A DNA stretch of 64,000 bases from CAVRUZ01 sp963724495 (lineage in GTDB: Bacteria; Actinomycetota; Actinomycetes; Propionibacteriales; DAIQRJ01): NCBI GenBank assembly GCA_963724495.1, contig CAVRUZ010000002.1:1488001-1552000 (forward strand). The letters run 5' to 3'. Both the position numbers and the translations under genes were made by a program. The notes beneath the pieces were generated by a model that searched no databases, was not told where the DNA came from, and worked only from the letters and a program-made list of their open reading frames with translations. This document shows positions 42,657 to 50,835 of the stretch, in pieces. Each line of letters starts with the position of its first letter. Position 1 is the first letter of the stretch.

Positions 42657-43885
42657 GGAATCTCCATCCAGATGTCGGTCGGGCCACCAGGTGGGCTGGT
42701 CACGCGGAGTGTCCCATCGAAGGCGGCCAGCCGACGACCGACTCCGGAAAGGCCCGAGCCCCGGCTGACGTCCGCGCCGCCGCGGCCGTCATCCCGGACG
42801 GTGGCCACCAGGAATCCCGGCCGCAGGTTCAACGTGATCGTCAGGTTCTCGGCACCGGAGTGGCGCAGAGCATTGGTCATGGCCTCCGCCAGGACGAAGT
42901 AGGTGCAGGCCTCGACCGGCGCCGGCAGCCGCACCTGTTCTCGGTCGCCGAAGCCGGTGACGGTGATCCCGGCCGTGATCGGCGCCTGCATGGCGAGCGC
43001 CCGGGCCGCACCCACGAGGCCCCGATCGGCGAGCAACGGCGGGTGGATCCCCCGGATCAGCGTGCGGAGCTCCGCCAGGGTCTCCGATGTCGTCTCCGAT
43101 GCCTCGGCGATGAGCTCCCGGGCCCGCTCGGGGTTCTCCTCGACCAGCTCGTTGGCGAGGCCGAGCGTCATGCCCATCGACACCAGCCGGACCTGGACGC
43201 CGTCGTGCAGGTCGCGTTCGATCCGGCGGATCTCCGCGGCCGCGCTGTCCCTGGTGTCGGCCCGGCTGAGTGCGAGCGACTGCACGCGTCCGGCCAGTGC
43301 CTCCGCCCGGGTCGGCCCGAGCAGCGCGCCCGCGATCGCGGACCAGGCGGACATCAGGCCGTGGACGGTTGTCCACCAGCACACGAGCAGGGCGGCGGCC
43401 AGCAGCCACATCGCGAATCCCTCGCGCCAGTCCTGCATGCGCAGGATCTGGCCGAACGGCTCGTCGAACGTGTCGGGAGTCACGGCGAGCAGCAGGGGGT
43501 AGACCACACACGTCAGCCCACCGAGGAGGAGCACCACCGGGAGTGCCGAGAGCACGACTCCGGCGGTGGCGTTCAGGCCGAGCCACAGCAGGTCGCGCCA
43601 GGTGGCGGGGTCGGTCAGAAGCCAGCGGCTGCGGCTGAAGAAGCCGCTGCCGGCGAACTCACGGTAGGGACGGACGATCGCCGGTCGACGCACCCTGCCG
43701 GCCGCGTGCCGGCCGGCGGCGGCGAACCACCGCGAAAGCGCGGTCGCCGCGATCAGCAGCGGCAGTCCGACCCAGATCACGATCAGCGGTATGGCCGCGC
43801 CGGTGAGGACGACGGGAACGAGTCCGAAGGCGCTGACCAGCGCCACGACGAGCGCAAGCAGCGTCAGTCTCAGCCGCTCGACCAT
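42608..43885 (-). CDS. Sensor histidine kinase, HisKA_3 type, with membrane sensor
   Basis: About 425 residues. Roughly five hydrophobic segments in the first ~215 residues form the sensor (VALVSAFGLVPVVLTG; PLIVIWVGLPLLIAA; GVVLSALPVVLLLGGLTCVV; WLLAAALLVCWW). The dimerisation region carries the phospho-acceptor His in RIERDLHDGVQ, and the HATPase domain has AEAMTNALRHSGAENL and VRDDGRGGAD. No periplasmic domain of any size exists, so it likely senses the membrane itself. ATG 43885 is the start; it lacks a good ribosome site. It faces a fatty-acid desaturase across 182 bases, as in DesK-type lipid thermosensors, though the sensor also resembles the generic actinobacterial 'putative sensor' domain. 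Confidence 0.92.
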   Translation of the reverse strand: MVERLRLTLLALVVALVSAFGLVPVVLTGAAIPLIVIWVGLPLLIAATALSRWFAAAGRHAAGRVRRPAIVRPYREFAGSGFFSRSRWLLTDPATWRDLLWLGLNATAGVVLSALPVVLLLGGLTCVVYPLLLAVTPDTFDEPFGQILRMQDWREGFAMWLLAAALLVCWWTTVHGLMSAWSAIAGALLGPTRAEALAGRVQSLALSRADTRDSAAAEIRRIERDLHDGVQVRLVSMGMTLGLANELVEENPERARELIAEASETTSETLAELRTLIRGIHPPLLADRGLVGAARALAMQAPITAGITVTGFGDREQVRLPAPVEACTYFVLAEAMTNALRHSGAENLTITLNLRPGFLVATVRDDGRGGADVSRGSGLSGVGRRLAAFDGTLRVTSPPGGPTDIWMEIPCEPLSPRTTPSYERA

Positions 43886-44006
43886 GGGTCCATTGTGCGG
43901 CCCACCCGGCTGAGCAGCCTCCTCGTCCGCCGGTGGTGGCGGCCTGGTGAGCGATGTTCGGCAGCGGATGCCCGGCACCCCGAAGCCGCCGGTGCGGGTG
44001 TTAACC

Positions 44007-44021
44007 CCCGGTACGACCGGG
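44007..44021. promoter_or_regulatory. Inverted repeat upstream of the desaturase, candidate response-regulator site
   Basis: CCCGGT-ACG-ACCGGG is a perfect 6-3-6 inverted repeat, 46 bases before the desaturase ATG and 121 bases before the kinase start. LuxR/NarL-type regulators bind short dyads like this. Binding by the adjacent regulator is inferred from position only. Confidence 0.45.
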
Positions 44022-44067
44022 CGTCCGCCCCACTGCCACCAGCCGTCCGGTCGCGGATGGTGGAGAT

Positions 44068-45166
44068 ATGACCGTCACACTTCAGCCGCCGGGCGCCGCC
44101 CAGGGCACTTCCAGTCCGGGCACCACCACCCTGGCGGAGCGTCCGTCGCTCGAGGATCGCGCCGACGCGAGGGCGGCCTCCGCCAGCGAGTTCAGGCCGC
44201 TTTCCGACCGCATCCGTGCTCTCGGACTGCTCCGGCCGCGCAAGGCCTGGTACGTCCGCTACGCCGTGCTGCTCTTCGCCGGGATCGCCGCCACCATCGT
44301 CGGGATGGTCCTGCTGGCCGGATCCGCCGTGGGTGATTGCGCTGGCTCCCGTCGCCGCCATCCTCTGGGTGCAGGTGAGCTACCTCGGCCACGACATCGG
44401 CCATCACCAGGTGACCCAGAGCAAGGGGTGGATGCGCTTCTTCGGGCTCTCCCTCGGCAACGTCCTCACCGGGCTCAGCTTCGGATGGTGGCAGGACAAG
44501 CACAACCGTCACCACGCCAACCCCAACCACGAGGGCCAGGACCCCGACGTGGGTGAGGGCATCATCAGCTGGTCAGACCGCCAACAGGCGAAGAAGACCG
44601 GCTTCGCCCGCTGGTTCTCGCGGCACCAGGCCTGGTTCTTCTTCCCGCTGCTCACCTTCGAGGGCTGGCAGCTGCAGGTGGCCGGCCTGCGTTCGCTTCG
44701 CGAGCGTCCCCGCAACGCGCGCCGACTCGAAGGCACCCTGCTGGTCGCGCACCACGTCGCCTACTTCGGCGGCATCATCGCGCTGCTCGGACCGGGGCAC
44801 GCCGCCATCTTCATCGCGATCCACCAAGCCCTCTGGGGCTTCCTGCTCGGTGCCGCCTTCGCGCCCAATCACAAGGGCATGCCGATGCCGCCTCCCGGCG
44901 CCAAGCTCAACCACCTGCGCAAGCAGGTTCTGACCGCCCGCGACGTGCTCGGTGGCCCGATGACCGACTTCATGCTGGGCGGACTGAACCAGCAGATCAC
45001 CCACCACCTCTTCCCGAGCATGGCCCGACCGCACCTGAAGACGGCGCAGCCGATCGTCGCCGCCTACTGCGCGGAGCTGGGCATCCCCTACCGCGCCTGC
45101 GGCGTCATCGAGAGCTACCGGCAGTGCCTCACCCACCTCGAGGACGTCGGCCACTCGGCGGACTGA
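44068..45166 (+). CDS. Membrane fatty-acid desaturase (one frameshift)
   Basis: About 365 residues after correction. It has the three His boxes of acyl-lipid/acyl-CoA desaturases: GHDIGHH, KHNRHHANPN, and QITHHLFPSM near the C-terminus, separated by hydrophobic pairs. It introduces a double bond into membrane acyl chains using O2 and an electron donor. The reading changes frame near 44325, where LLAGS joins WVIALAPVAAILWV; one extra base explains it. ATG 44068 follows GGTGGAG. It is divergent from the two-component system and ends before a strong terminator hairpin. Regiospecificity cannot be told. Confidence 0.92.
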
Positions 45167-45198
45167 GGCACCAGTACTGCTCACTCGAGCAAACGGCG

Positions 45199-45234
45199 AC
45201 CGGCCGGTTCCGCAGACGTGCGGAGCCGGCCGGT
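45199..45234. terminator. Strong GC hairpin between desaturase and NlpC/P60 gene
   Basis: ACCGGCCGG-TTCCGC and GCGGA-GCCGGCCGGT pair with one bulge around loop AGACGT, followed on the plus strand by CTTTGCC. It lies 33 bases after the desaturase stop and 33 bases after the convergent peptidase stop, so it probably serves both. Confidence 0.7.
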
Positions 45235-45266
45235 CTTTGCCTGTGTTCGTCGAGGCTGGTCCCGGA

Positions 45267-46070
45267 TCAGCCCCGGGGTCGCGCGTATGCCACGTTGGAG
45301 GTCCAGATCGTGCGGACCATCACGCTCGTGCCGGGCTTGGCGGCTTCCCACCACTTGCCGCCGCCGGCGTAGATCGCGGCATGACTGGCGCCACTGCCGC
45401 TGCGCACGAACACCAGGTCACCGGGCTTGCGATCGCTCTTGCTGATCGCGCGAACCTTCGACGACCGGCGCTGCTCGCTGGCCGAGTGCGTCAGGTTCAC
45501 GCCCATCCTCTTCATGACGTACATCGTGAGTCCGGAGCAGTCGAAGGCGTTCGGGCCGGCTTCGCCGTACCGGTAGGGATCACCCTTCTGCGCGCGGGCG
45601 ATTGCCACGACGCGGTCAGACCACTTCTTCGAACCGGGCTTGCCAGACGATGGCGCCTTGGGCGGGGCGACGTAGGGGACGCCGAGCTTGCGCCACATCC
45701 GCCAGGTGACCTTGCCGGTGACCGCGAGATCGTGCGACCGCTGGTAGGCGCGGACGTGGCGCCTGGTGACGGGTCCGAACCAGCCGGAGGCCGGCCGCAC
45801 CTTCAAGCGCTTCTGCAGGTACTTCACCGCCGAGCCCTGCGAGTCGTACTGCAGCGTCGGATGCCGCTTGGCAGAAGTCGGGATCGCCAGCGCGGCTTCC
45901 GCAGTCGCCGGCATGAGGGTGAGGCCCACGGCGGCGCCGACGAGCGCCACCAGCGCGACGGTGAGCGCACGGCGGAGCCGGTGGGTGGTGGGAGATGGGG
46001 TCGAGTAGGGGGCCGTACCGAAGTCGGTCCGTTGGCCGAGGTCAGGGCAGGCAGCAGCCAGCTGGGACAT
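45267..46070 (-). CDS. NlpC/P60 cell-wall peptidase with peptidoglycan-binding domain
   Basis: 267 residues, exported: a signal peptide with hydrophobic core LTVALVALVGAAVGLTLMPA ends in TAEAA near residue 60. A PG_binding_1 domain (PTLQYDSQGSAVKYLQKRL; ...GWFGPVTRRHVRAYQ) spans ~70-125. The C40 peptidase domain starts near 150 and shows the catalytic Cys in NAFDCSGLTMYV and the His in GASHAAIYAGGG. It cuts peptidoglycan stem peptides (D-Glu/DAP-type bonds in the family). ATG 46070 lies just below a c-di-AMP riboswitch, which is the common arrangement for wall hydrolases in actinobacteria. It converges on the desaturase. Confidence 0.94.
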   Translation of the reverse strand: MSQLAAACPDLGQRTDFGTAPYSTPSPTTHRLRRALTVALVALVGAAVGLTLMPATAEAALAIPTSAKRHPTLQYDSQGSAVKYLQKRLKVRPASGWFGPVTRRHVRAYQRSHDLAVTGKVTWRMWRKLGVPYVAPPKAPSSGKPGSKKWSDRVVAIARAQKGDPYRYGEAGPNAFDCSGLTMYVMKRMGVNLTHSASEQRRSSKVRAISKSDRKPGDLVFVRSGSGASHAAIYAGGGKWWEAAKPGTSVMVRTIWTSNVAYARPRG

Positions 46071-46083
46071 TGAGGTCCAGTTC

Positions 46084-46254
46084 CCGACGCCTGCGAGGTG
46101 AGCTGTCGGGCTCGGATGGGAGAACTCACCCGGTCGCGCTGCCGTGAGCGGTGCGACTTAGCCCCGAGGTCCGGACCTACCGGACCGAGGTACCTGGGTC
46201 CCCCGCTCCCGTCCGACGGTTGATCAAGGGCCCGGGGGCGGACGGGATTCGGCG
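46084..46254 (-). promoter_or_regulatory. c-di-AMP riboswitch (ydaO-yuaA leader)
   Basis: On the minus strand the leader of the NlpC/P60 gene reads GCCGAATCC ... GACGGGAGCGGGGGACCC ... GGGGCTAAGTCGC ... CCCATCCGAGCCCGACAGCT, then CACCTCGCAGGCGTC. These blocks, in this order, are the conserved core of the ydaO-type c-di-AMP aptamer. It ends 14 bases before the ATG, so it probably controls transcription or translation of the wall hydrolase, and c-di-AMP normally turns such genes off. A TTGACA at 46311-46316 (minus) could be its -35 box. Confidence 0.9.
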
Positions 46255-46522
46255 TACCACCGGAGTCGGCCGGATCGGCCGCCTTCCCAGCGTTCGTTGC
46301 CGATAGGAAATGTCAAGCGAAGAGGGGATGTTTCACCCTTTAGCCGGATGTGACGCGGGGGTACCGAGCGGCCACCCGCCGCCCCAAACAGGCAAACACG
46401 GCTGCCCTCGAGGCGGACATCTACGGACATGTCCGGATCCGCGCGGTCGTCCTGCATGTTCGGTGGCCACTGTCGGTCGGTTGGGACTGCCGCCGAGGTT
46501 CCAATGGCACCGCGGGCGATGG
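46255..46522. other. Gap between riboswitch and MarR gene
   Basis: No gene supported. It should hold the promoter of the riboswitch transcript (minus strand TTGACA at 46311-46316, with no good -10 seen) and the start of the divergent marR control region. Short frames that cross it are not gene-like. Confidence 0.4.
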
Positions 46523-46534
46523 CTTGACGTCAAG
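46523..46534. promoter_or_regulatory. 12-bp palindrome upstream of MarR gene, candidate operator
   Basis: CTTGAC followed by GTCAAG is an exact palindrome, 31 bases before the MarR start. A TAGGCT box with an ~18-base spacing from GTCAAG could make this site overlap the -35. The half-site TTGAC is the same as in the yceI/marR operators at 57480-57521. Autoregulation is inferred. Confidence 0.5.
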
Positions 46535-46565
46535 TTTCTCGACCGGCCGGATTAGGCTGCCGACC

Positions 46566-47114
46566 ATGAGCGAGCCAGCCGAGAAGGCTCAGCCCCCGGG
46601 CTCCGCGGCCGGACTCCCGCCCTCAGACGAGGTCGACCAGATCATCGCCGCCTGGCAGCGCGAGCGCCCAGACCTCGACGTGACGCCACTGCAGGTCCTC
46701 TCGCGGGTGAGCCGCCTGGGCCGCCACCTCGACCGCAGGCGACGCCAGGCCTTCTCGGAGTCACGACTCCATCCGTTCGAGTTCGACGTGCTGGCCGCCC
46801 TGCGCCGGGCGGGCGCCCCCTACCGGCTGAGCCCGAGCAGGCTGCTCACCCAGACGCTCGTGACCAGCGGCACGATGACCAACCGCATCGACCGGTTGGT
46901 GGCCAAGGGTCTGGTCCGGCGCGAACCTGATCCGCGTGACCGCCGGGGCATCCAGGTCAGCCTGACTCCCGCCGGCCTGAGCGCGGTGGACGACGCCATG
47001 ACCCACCTGCTCGCGCACGAGCACCAGCTGCTGGGCGCCCTGAACACGGCCGAGCGGCACGACCTGGCGGCCCTGCTGCGCGCCCTGACGGCTCCGCTGG
47101 ACGAGCGCGACTGA
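46566..47114 (+). CDS. MarR-family transcriptional regulator
   Basis: 182 residues. A winged helix core runs from ~50 to 150: SRLGRHLDRRRRQAFSESRLHPFEFDVLAALRR, SRLLTQTLVTSGTMTNRIDRL (recognition helix) and KGLVRREPDPRDRRGIQVSLTPAG (wing). The N-terminal ~35 residues are Pro/Ala-rich and longer than usual. The ATG at 46566 is the first in-frame start after the palindrome. It converges on ispE. Ligand and targets are unknown; the palindromic TTGACGTCAA element in its own upstream region suggests autorepression. Confidence 0.9.
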   Translation: MSEPAEKAQPPGSAAGLPPSDEVDQIIAAWQRERPDLDVTPLQVLSRVSRLGRHLDRRRRQAFSESRLHPFEFDVLAALRRAGAPYRLSPSRLLTQTLVTSGTMTNRIDRLVAKGLVRREPDPRDRRGIQVSLTPAGLSAVDDAMTHLLAHEHQLLGALNTAERHDLAALLRALTAPLDERD

Positions 47115-47134
47115 CGGCCCGACCCGATCGAGCG

Positions 47135-48106
47135 TCAGACGCCGGTCTGGGTGATCCGTGCTCCGGGACAGGGACCGCCGACGGCGGTCACGATGCTGCC
47201 TGGGTGGTTGTGTTCGCTCATCGCCGCGCACAGAACCTCGGCGTGGTCGTGGTCGTCGGCCAGCAGTACGCAGGTGGGCCCCGACCCGGAGACCATCGCC
47301 GCCCTGGCACCGGCAGCGAGGCCGTCGCGCAGGATCTCGCCCAGCTCGGGCCGCAGGGCCACAGCAGCCTGCTGCAGGTCGTTGTGGACGGTGGCAGCGA
47401 TTCCGGCGACGTCTCCCTCTGCGAGGGCGGTGAGCAGCCGGTACGGGACCTCGTGTGCCCCGGGTGCCGCGGACCCGTCCGCGCGCATCCGGTCGAACTC
47501 CCGGTAGACGGCCGGCGTCGACAGGCCCTGGTCGGCGCAGACCAGAACGAAGTCCCGGTGCCCACCGGCTGGTACCGGTGTTATCCGCTCCCCGCGGCCA
47601 TGGCCGACCGCCGCGCCACCGGTGAGGGCGAACGGCACGTCCGAGCCGAGTTGGGCCCCGAGCGAGGCGAGTTCCACCGGGTCGAGGCCGAGCTGCCACA
47701 CGTGGTTCGCCGCCACGAGCGCCGCGGCCGCGTCGGCCGAGCCACCGGCGAGACCCGCTGACACCGGGATCTGCTTATCCAGGATCAGGTCGATGCCCTT
47801 CAGGACGCCGTAGGTGCGCTGCAGCAGGAGGCAGGCCGCGACCGCGAGATTGCGCCCGTCGGTCGGCAGCCGCTCGTGGTCGGGTCCTTGTCGGGTGCGC
47901 ACCGTCAGAACCACGGGAGCGGGCGTTCCGTCGCCCGGGTCGGGCAGGACGACTGCATCGAGGGTGTCGGTGAGATCGAGGGCGTAGAACAGCGTGGCCA
48001 GCTCGTGGAAGCCGTCCGCCCGCGCAGGACCGACGCCAAGCAGGAGGTTCACCTTCGCCGGCGTCTCGACACGCACCCGCCCGGCGGGCGGCTCGACCGT
48101 GGTCAC
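47135..48106 (-). CDS. ispE: 4-diphosphocytidyl-2-C-methyl-D-erythritol kinase
   Basis: 323 residues. The GHMP-kinase step of the MEP isoprenoid pathway, phosphorylating CDP-ME at the 2-hydroxyl. Signatures are TPAKVNLLLGVG...DGFHEL at the N-terminus, the ATP loop PVSAGLAGGSADAAAALVAAN, and a late MVSGSGPTCVLLA. Its start overlaps the rsmA stop by four bases (ATGA), the widespread rsmA-ispE pair. The length is slightly above the ~300 typical because of loops in the middle. Confidence 0.95.
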   Translation of the reverse strand: MTTVEPPAGRVRVETPAKVNLLLGVGPARADGFHELATLFYALDLTDTLDAVVLPDPGDGTPAPVVLTVRTRQGPDHERLPTDGRNLAVAACLLLQRTYGVLKGIDLILDKQIPVSAGLAGGSADAAAALVAANHVWQLGLDPVELASLGAQLGSDVPFALTGGAAVGHGRGERITPVPAGGHRDFVLVCADQGLSTPAVYREFDRMRADGSAAPGAHEVPYRLLTALAEGDVAGIAATVHNDLQQAAVALRPELGEILRDGLAAGARAAMVSGSGPTCVLLADDHDHAEVLCAAMSEHNHPGSIVTAVGGPCPGARITQTGV

Positions 48107-48990
48107 GTCACCACCGGGGTCGCCAGGTCGCCGAGCGCCCGGCCGATGCGGACGAAGGCCTCCAGCTCCAGAGCCTCGCCGCGCAGCCCGGGGTCGATCC
48201 CGGCCGCCCTGAGCACGTCCTCGCTCTTTGCCGTGCTCCCGGCCAGGGCGGCCAACGAGCCGCGGAGCGTCTTCCGGCGCATGCCGAAGGCGGCATCCAC
48301 GGCGGCGAACGTGCGCCGGCGGAGCGCCTCGTCCCCGGGAGGTTCACGGCGGGTGAGTCGCACCAGGCCGGAGTCCACATTCGGGGATGGCCAGAAGACC
48401 GAGCGACTGACCCGGCCGGCGGGCGTCACGTCGCCGTACCAGGCAGCCTTGACGCTGGGCACTCCGTAGGTCTTGCTCCCGGGCCCTGCCGCCAGGCGGT
48501 CGGCCACCTCGAGCTGGACCAGGACGAGAGCCTGGGTGATCGAGGGCAGGTTCGCCAGCAGCGTGAGCAGCACGGGCACGGCCACGTTGTACGGCAGGTT
48601 CGCCACCATGGCGGTGGGCTGAGGATCCGGAACGTCCCGTAGTGACAGCGCGTCTGCCTGCACCACGGTCAGTCGTCCCACGGCCTGCGGCGCCCGCGTC
48701 GCGACGGTTCCCTCCAGCGCCCCGGCCAGCGACGGCTCGATCTCGACGGCGATGACATGCGCGACGGCATGCAGGAGCCCCAACGTGAGCGAGCCGAGGC
48801 CGGGACCGACCTCCAGCACGACGTCGTCCGGGCTCAGCTTCGCCGTCGCGACGATGCGCCGGATGGTGTTGGCGTCGATGACGAAGTTCTGGCCCCGCTG
48901 CTTGGTCGGCCGCAGGTCCAGCTGGGCCGCGAGCGCACGGACCTCCGCGGGTCCCAGCAGCCCGTCGGCAGATGCGGAGGGACCGGCCAC
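48103..48990 (-). CDS. rsmA: 16S rRNA (adenine1518/1519-N6)-dimethyltransferase
   Basis: 295 residues. RsmA (KsgA) dimethylates two adjacent adenines in helix 45 of 16S rRNA. QRGQNFVIDANTIRRIV, the SAM motif VVLEVGPGLGSLTLGLL, AVEIEPSLAG and the catalytic MVANLPYNVAVPVL are all present. The C-terminal domain with RRKTLRGSLAALAG is typical. It sits upstream of ispE on the minus strand, coupled by ATGA. The gap to the monooxygenase-like gene is 39 bases. Confidence 0.95.
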   Translation of the reverse strand: MAGPSASADGLLGPAEVRALAAQLDLRPTKQRGQNFVIDANTIRRIVATAKLSPDDVVLEVGPGLGSLTLGLLHAVAHVIAVEIEPSLAGALEGTVATRAPQAVGRLTVVQADALSLRDVPDPQPTAMVANLPYNVAVPVLLTLLANLPSITQALVLVQLEVADRLAAGPGSKTYGVPSVKAAWYGDVTPAGRVSRSVFWPSPNVDSGLVRLTRREPPGDEALRRRTFAAVDAAFGMRRKTLRGSLAALAGSTAKSEDVLRAAGIDPGLRGEALELEAFVRIGRALGDLATPVVT

Positions 48991-49029
48991 GACGCGACCC
49001 TATCGGCGCCCACCGGTGTCCACGGGGGT

Positions 49030-49362
49030 TCAGGCGGTGTCGGTGACCTCGAGCTCGCCCATCCGGCTCCAGTCCGCCCCAGGCAGCTCGCCATTCACGA
49101 TGCGCGGAGTCGACGCGAGCATCGTCGCCATGAGCTTCATCGCATCCTGGAAGTGGGCGGTGGCCACGTGCGCCGCTCCGGCGGGACCGTCGCGGAATGC
49201 CTCGACGAGCACGAACTCGTTCACGTCGTCGACCGAGCGCGACCAGTCGAACCACAGGTTGCCCGGCTCGGCCCTGGTCGCCTCCGTGAACGGCCGCAGC
49301 CGTTCCAGCCAGTCCTCGCTGTGCTCCGGCCTCACCTGGAACTTCACGACGATGAAGATCAT
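49030..49362 (-). CDS. Antibiotic-biosynthesis-monooxygenase (ABM) domain protein
   Basis: 110 residues, a single ABM ferredoxin-like fold. FIVVKFQVRPEHSEDWLERL begins the first strand and helix, NLWFDWSRSVDDVNEFVLVEAF the central strands with the conserved Trp, and HVATAHFQDAMKLMA the heme or substrate-facing helix. Such proteins act as quinol monooxygenases or heme-degrading or stress-related enzymes. No cofactor residues can be assigned here. ATG 49362 has a GAGAGGGA Shine-Dalgarno. It lies between rpf (with its terminator) and rsmA, all on one strand. Confidence 0.85.
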   Translation of the reverse strand: MIFIVVKFQVRPEHSEDWLERLRPFTEATRAEPGNLWFDWSRSVDDVNEFVLVEAFRDGPAGAAHVATAHFQDAMKLMATMLASTPRIVNGELPGADWSRMGELEVTDTA

Positions 49363-49402
49363 CTGGTCCCTCTCAGAGAGTCGGCCCTCGTGGCTCAGAC
49401 AT

Positions 49403-49440
49403 GATGATGGGCCCCGGGCAAGTGCCCGAGGCCCATCATC
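49403..49440 (-). terminator. Long hairpin terminator after rpf
   Basis: GATGATGGGCC and GGCCCATCATC, extended by CGGGCA/TGCCCG after a single mismatch, make a 17-bp stem with a tiny loop. It begins 13 bases after the rpf stop. No strong U-run follows, as is common for terminators in high-GC actinobacteria. Confidence 0.75.
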
Positions 49441-49452
49441 AGTTGCTGTTGC

Positions 49453-50586
49453 TCAGCTGAACAGTTGGCGACCGCACACCGGCCACGGTCCTGCGCCGGA
49501 GCTCTTGTAGAGGATCTTCGCGCGGTAGGTCTGCTCACCAGCCGAGTGGTCGGTCGGCACACCGGTTCCGCCGACGCTGTGCCACGTCGAGATCGTGAAC
49601 TGGTAGAGGCCGTAGAACGAGCCACCCGAGGAGACGATGTTGGGGTCGCCGCCCGACTCACACTGAGCCAGTGCGCCCCAGTTCAGCGAGTCGACTCCGC
49701 CGCCAACCGGGCCGCCGCCGCCGCCGCCGCCGCCACCGCTGGGCTCAGCCGGCTCTTCCTTGGTGCCGTACTGGACGATCGCGTTCACCGGCTTCTCGGT
49801 GACCTTGGTGCCGATGGTCCGCTTCGACTTGAGCTTGCCGTCGAAGTAGACGACCTTGACCGTCGAGATCAACTCGCCGGTGCTGCCGGCGCGCTGGGTC
49901 TCGCTGTCGCCCTCGTACATCGACGACTCCGCCTGGCGGACGGTCTTGTACGCGATCGACGAGGCGACCTTCTTGGTCACCTGCTTGACCTTCACCAGCC
50001 TGACGGCGCTGCCGTCCTTGATGCGTGCCGTCTTCTTGTGGCTGAGCCGGTCGTCACGGTCGGCCTTGACCTTGGCGGCCTTCAAGGCGTCCGCGACGGT
50101 GAGGCCGGTGGTGGTGATCGCATGGCGCTTGCCGCCGGCGATGACCGTCACGTCCTTGGCGGTGCGCACGGTCAGATCGAGGCCTTCCCGGCCGATGCCG
50201 GCGGACCGGCTGGCCGACAGGACCGCACCTTCGTAGCGGAGCCCGGTCTGATCGAGGGCCCCGTCGACCGTGGATGCCGTGGTCCAGTAGCTGACCGGCT
50301 TGCCGTCGACCTGGACGCGGAGCTCACGGCCGAAGCGCACGACCACGCGCTCGCCGTCTTCGAGCTGGTCCGAAACGCCCGGCGCGACGAGATCGTGCTG
50401 GCCGACAGTGATGTTCTGGCTCTCGAGCAGGTCACCCACAGTGCCGGAGAAGGTCGACACCGAGCGCTCGGAACCATCGAGGGCCAGCGTGACGTCCTTG
50501 TGCGACGACGCGTAAGCCGCGGTTCCGGCGGAACCGGTGGCGATGATGCCGGCACTGAGCAGGCCGACGAGGATCTTGTTTCTCAC
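49453..50586 (-). CDS. Resuscitation-promoting factor (DUF348-G5-transglycosylase)
   Basis: 377 residues, exported. A signal peptide (RNKILVGLLSAGIIATGSAGTAAYA) leads to DUF348-type repeats (VTLALDGSERSVSTFSGTVG; VRTAKDVTVIAGGKRHAI), a G5 domain around residues 180-265, a poly-Gly hinge, and a C-terminal lysozyme-like Rpf domain. The Rpf domain has LNWGALAQCESGG with the catalytic Glu, GLYQFTISTWHSVGG and two Cys for a disulphide. It cuts peptidoglycan glycan strands and promotes regrowth from dormancy. GTG 50586 is chosen (GGAG four bases upstream); a longer start at 50652 would precede the signal with a polar extension. The position upstream of rsmA matches rpfB of mycobacteria. Confidence 0.94.
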   Translation of the reverse strand: MRNKILVGLLSAGIIATGSAGTAAYASSHKDVTLALDGSERSVSTFSGTVGDLLESQNITVGQHDLVAPGVSDQLEDGERVVVRFGRELRVQVDGKPVSYWTTASTVDGALDQTGLRYEGAVLSASRSAGIGREGLDLTVRTAKDVTVIAGGKRHAITTTGLTVADALKAAKVKADRDDRLSHKKTARIKDGSAVRLVKVKQVTKKVASSIAYKTVRQAESSMYEGDSETQRAGSTGELISTVKVVYFDGKLKSKRTIGTKVTEKPVNAIVQYGTKEEPAEPSGGGGGGGGGPVGGGVDSLNWGALAQCESGGDPNIVSSGGSFYGLYQFTISTWHSVGGTGVPTDHSAGEQTYRAKILYKSSGAGPWPVCGRQLFS

Positions 50587-50799
50587 AGCACTCCAAGGGG
50601 TGGATCTCTTCCCGGGAGGGTGAGCGGGCACCGTCGGAATCTGGGTATGCAAGAGCTGGACTGACCATGGCGCGGCGCGCGCAGGGGGTCCTTCTCAACA
50701 AACCCTCGAGCGGTGCCGCCACAGGCTTCCCCGACCCGGACGGACAACCCGACGATAACGAAAAGGTCACGGTCGGCCCAAAGTCCGTCTCGGCCGGGT

Positions 50800-50818
50800 G
50801 GGGCCGATCTTCGGCCCC
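50800..50818 (-). terminator. Hairpin after the nitroreductase gene
   Basis: GGGGCCGA and TCGGCCCC pair around a TCT loop, 18 bases past the nitroreductase stop on the minus strand. It also lies in the ~250-base leader of rpf. No U-run follows. A role as transcript end between the two genes is likely. Confidence 0.5.
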
Positions 50819-50835
50819 TATGGGGCAGAAGTTGC

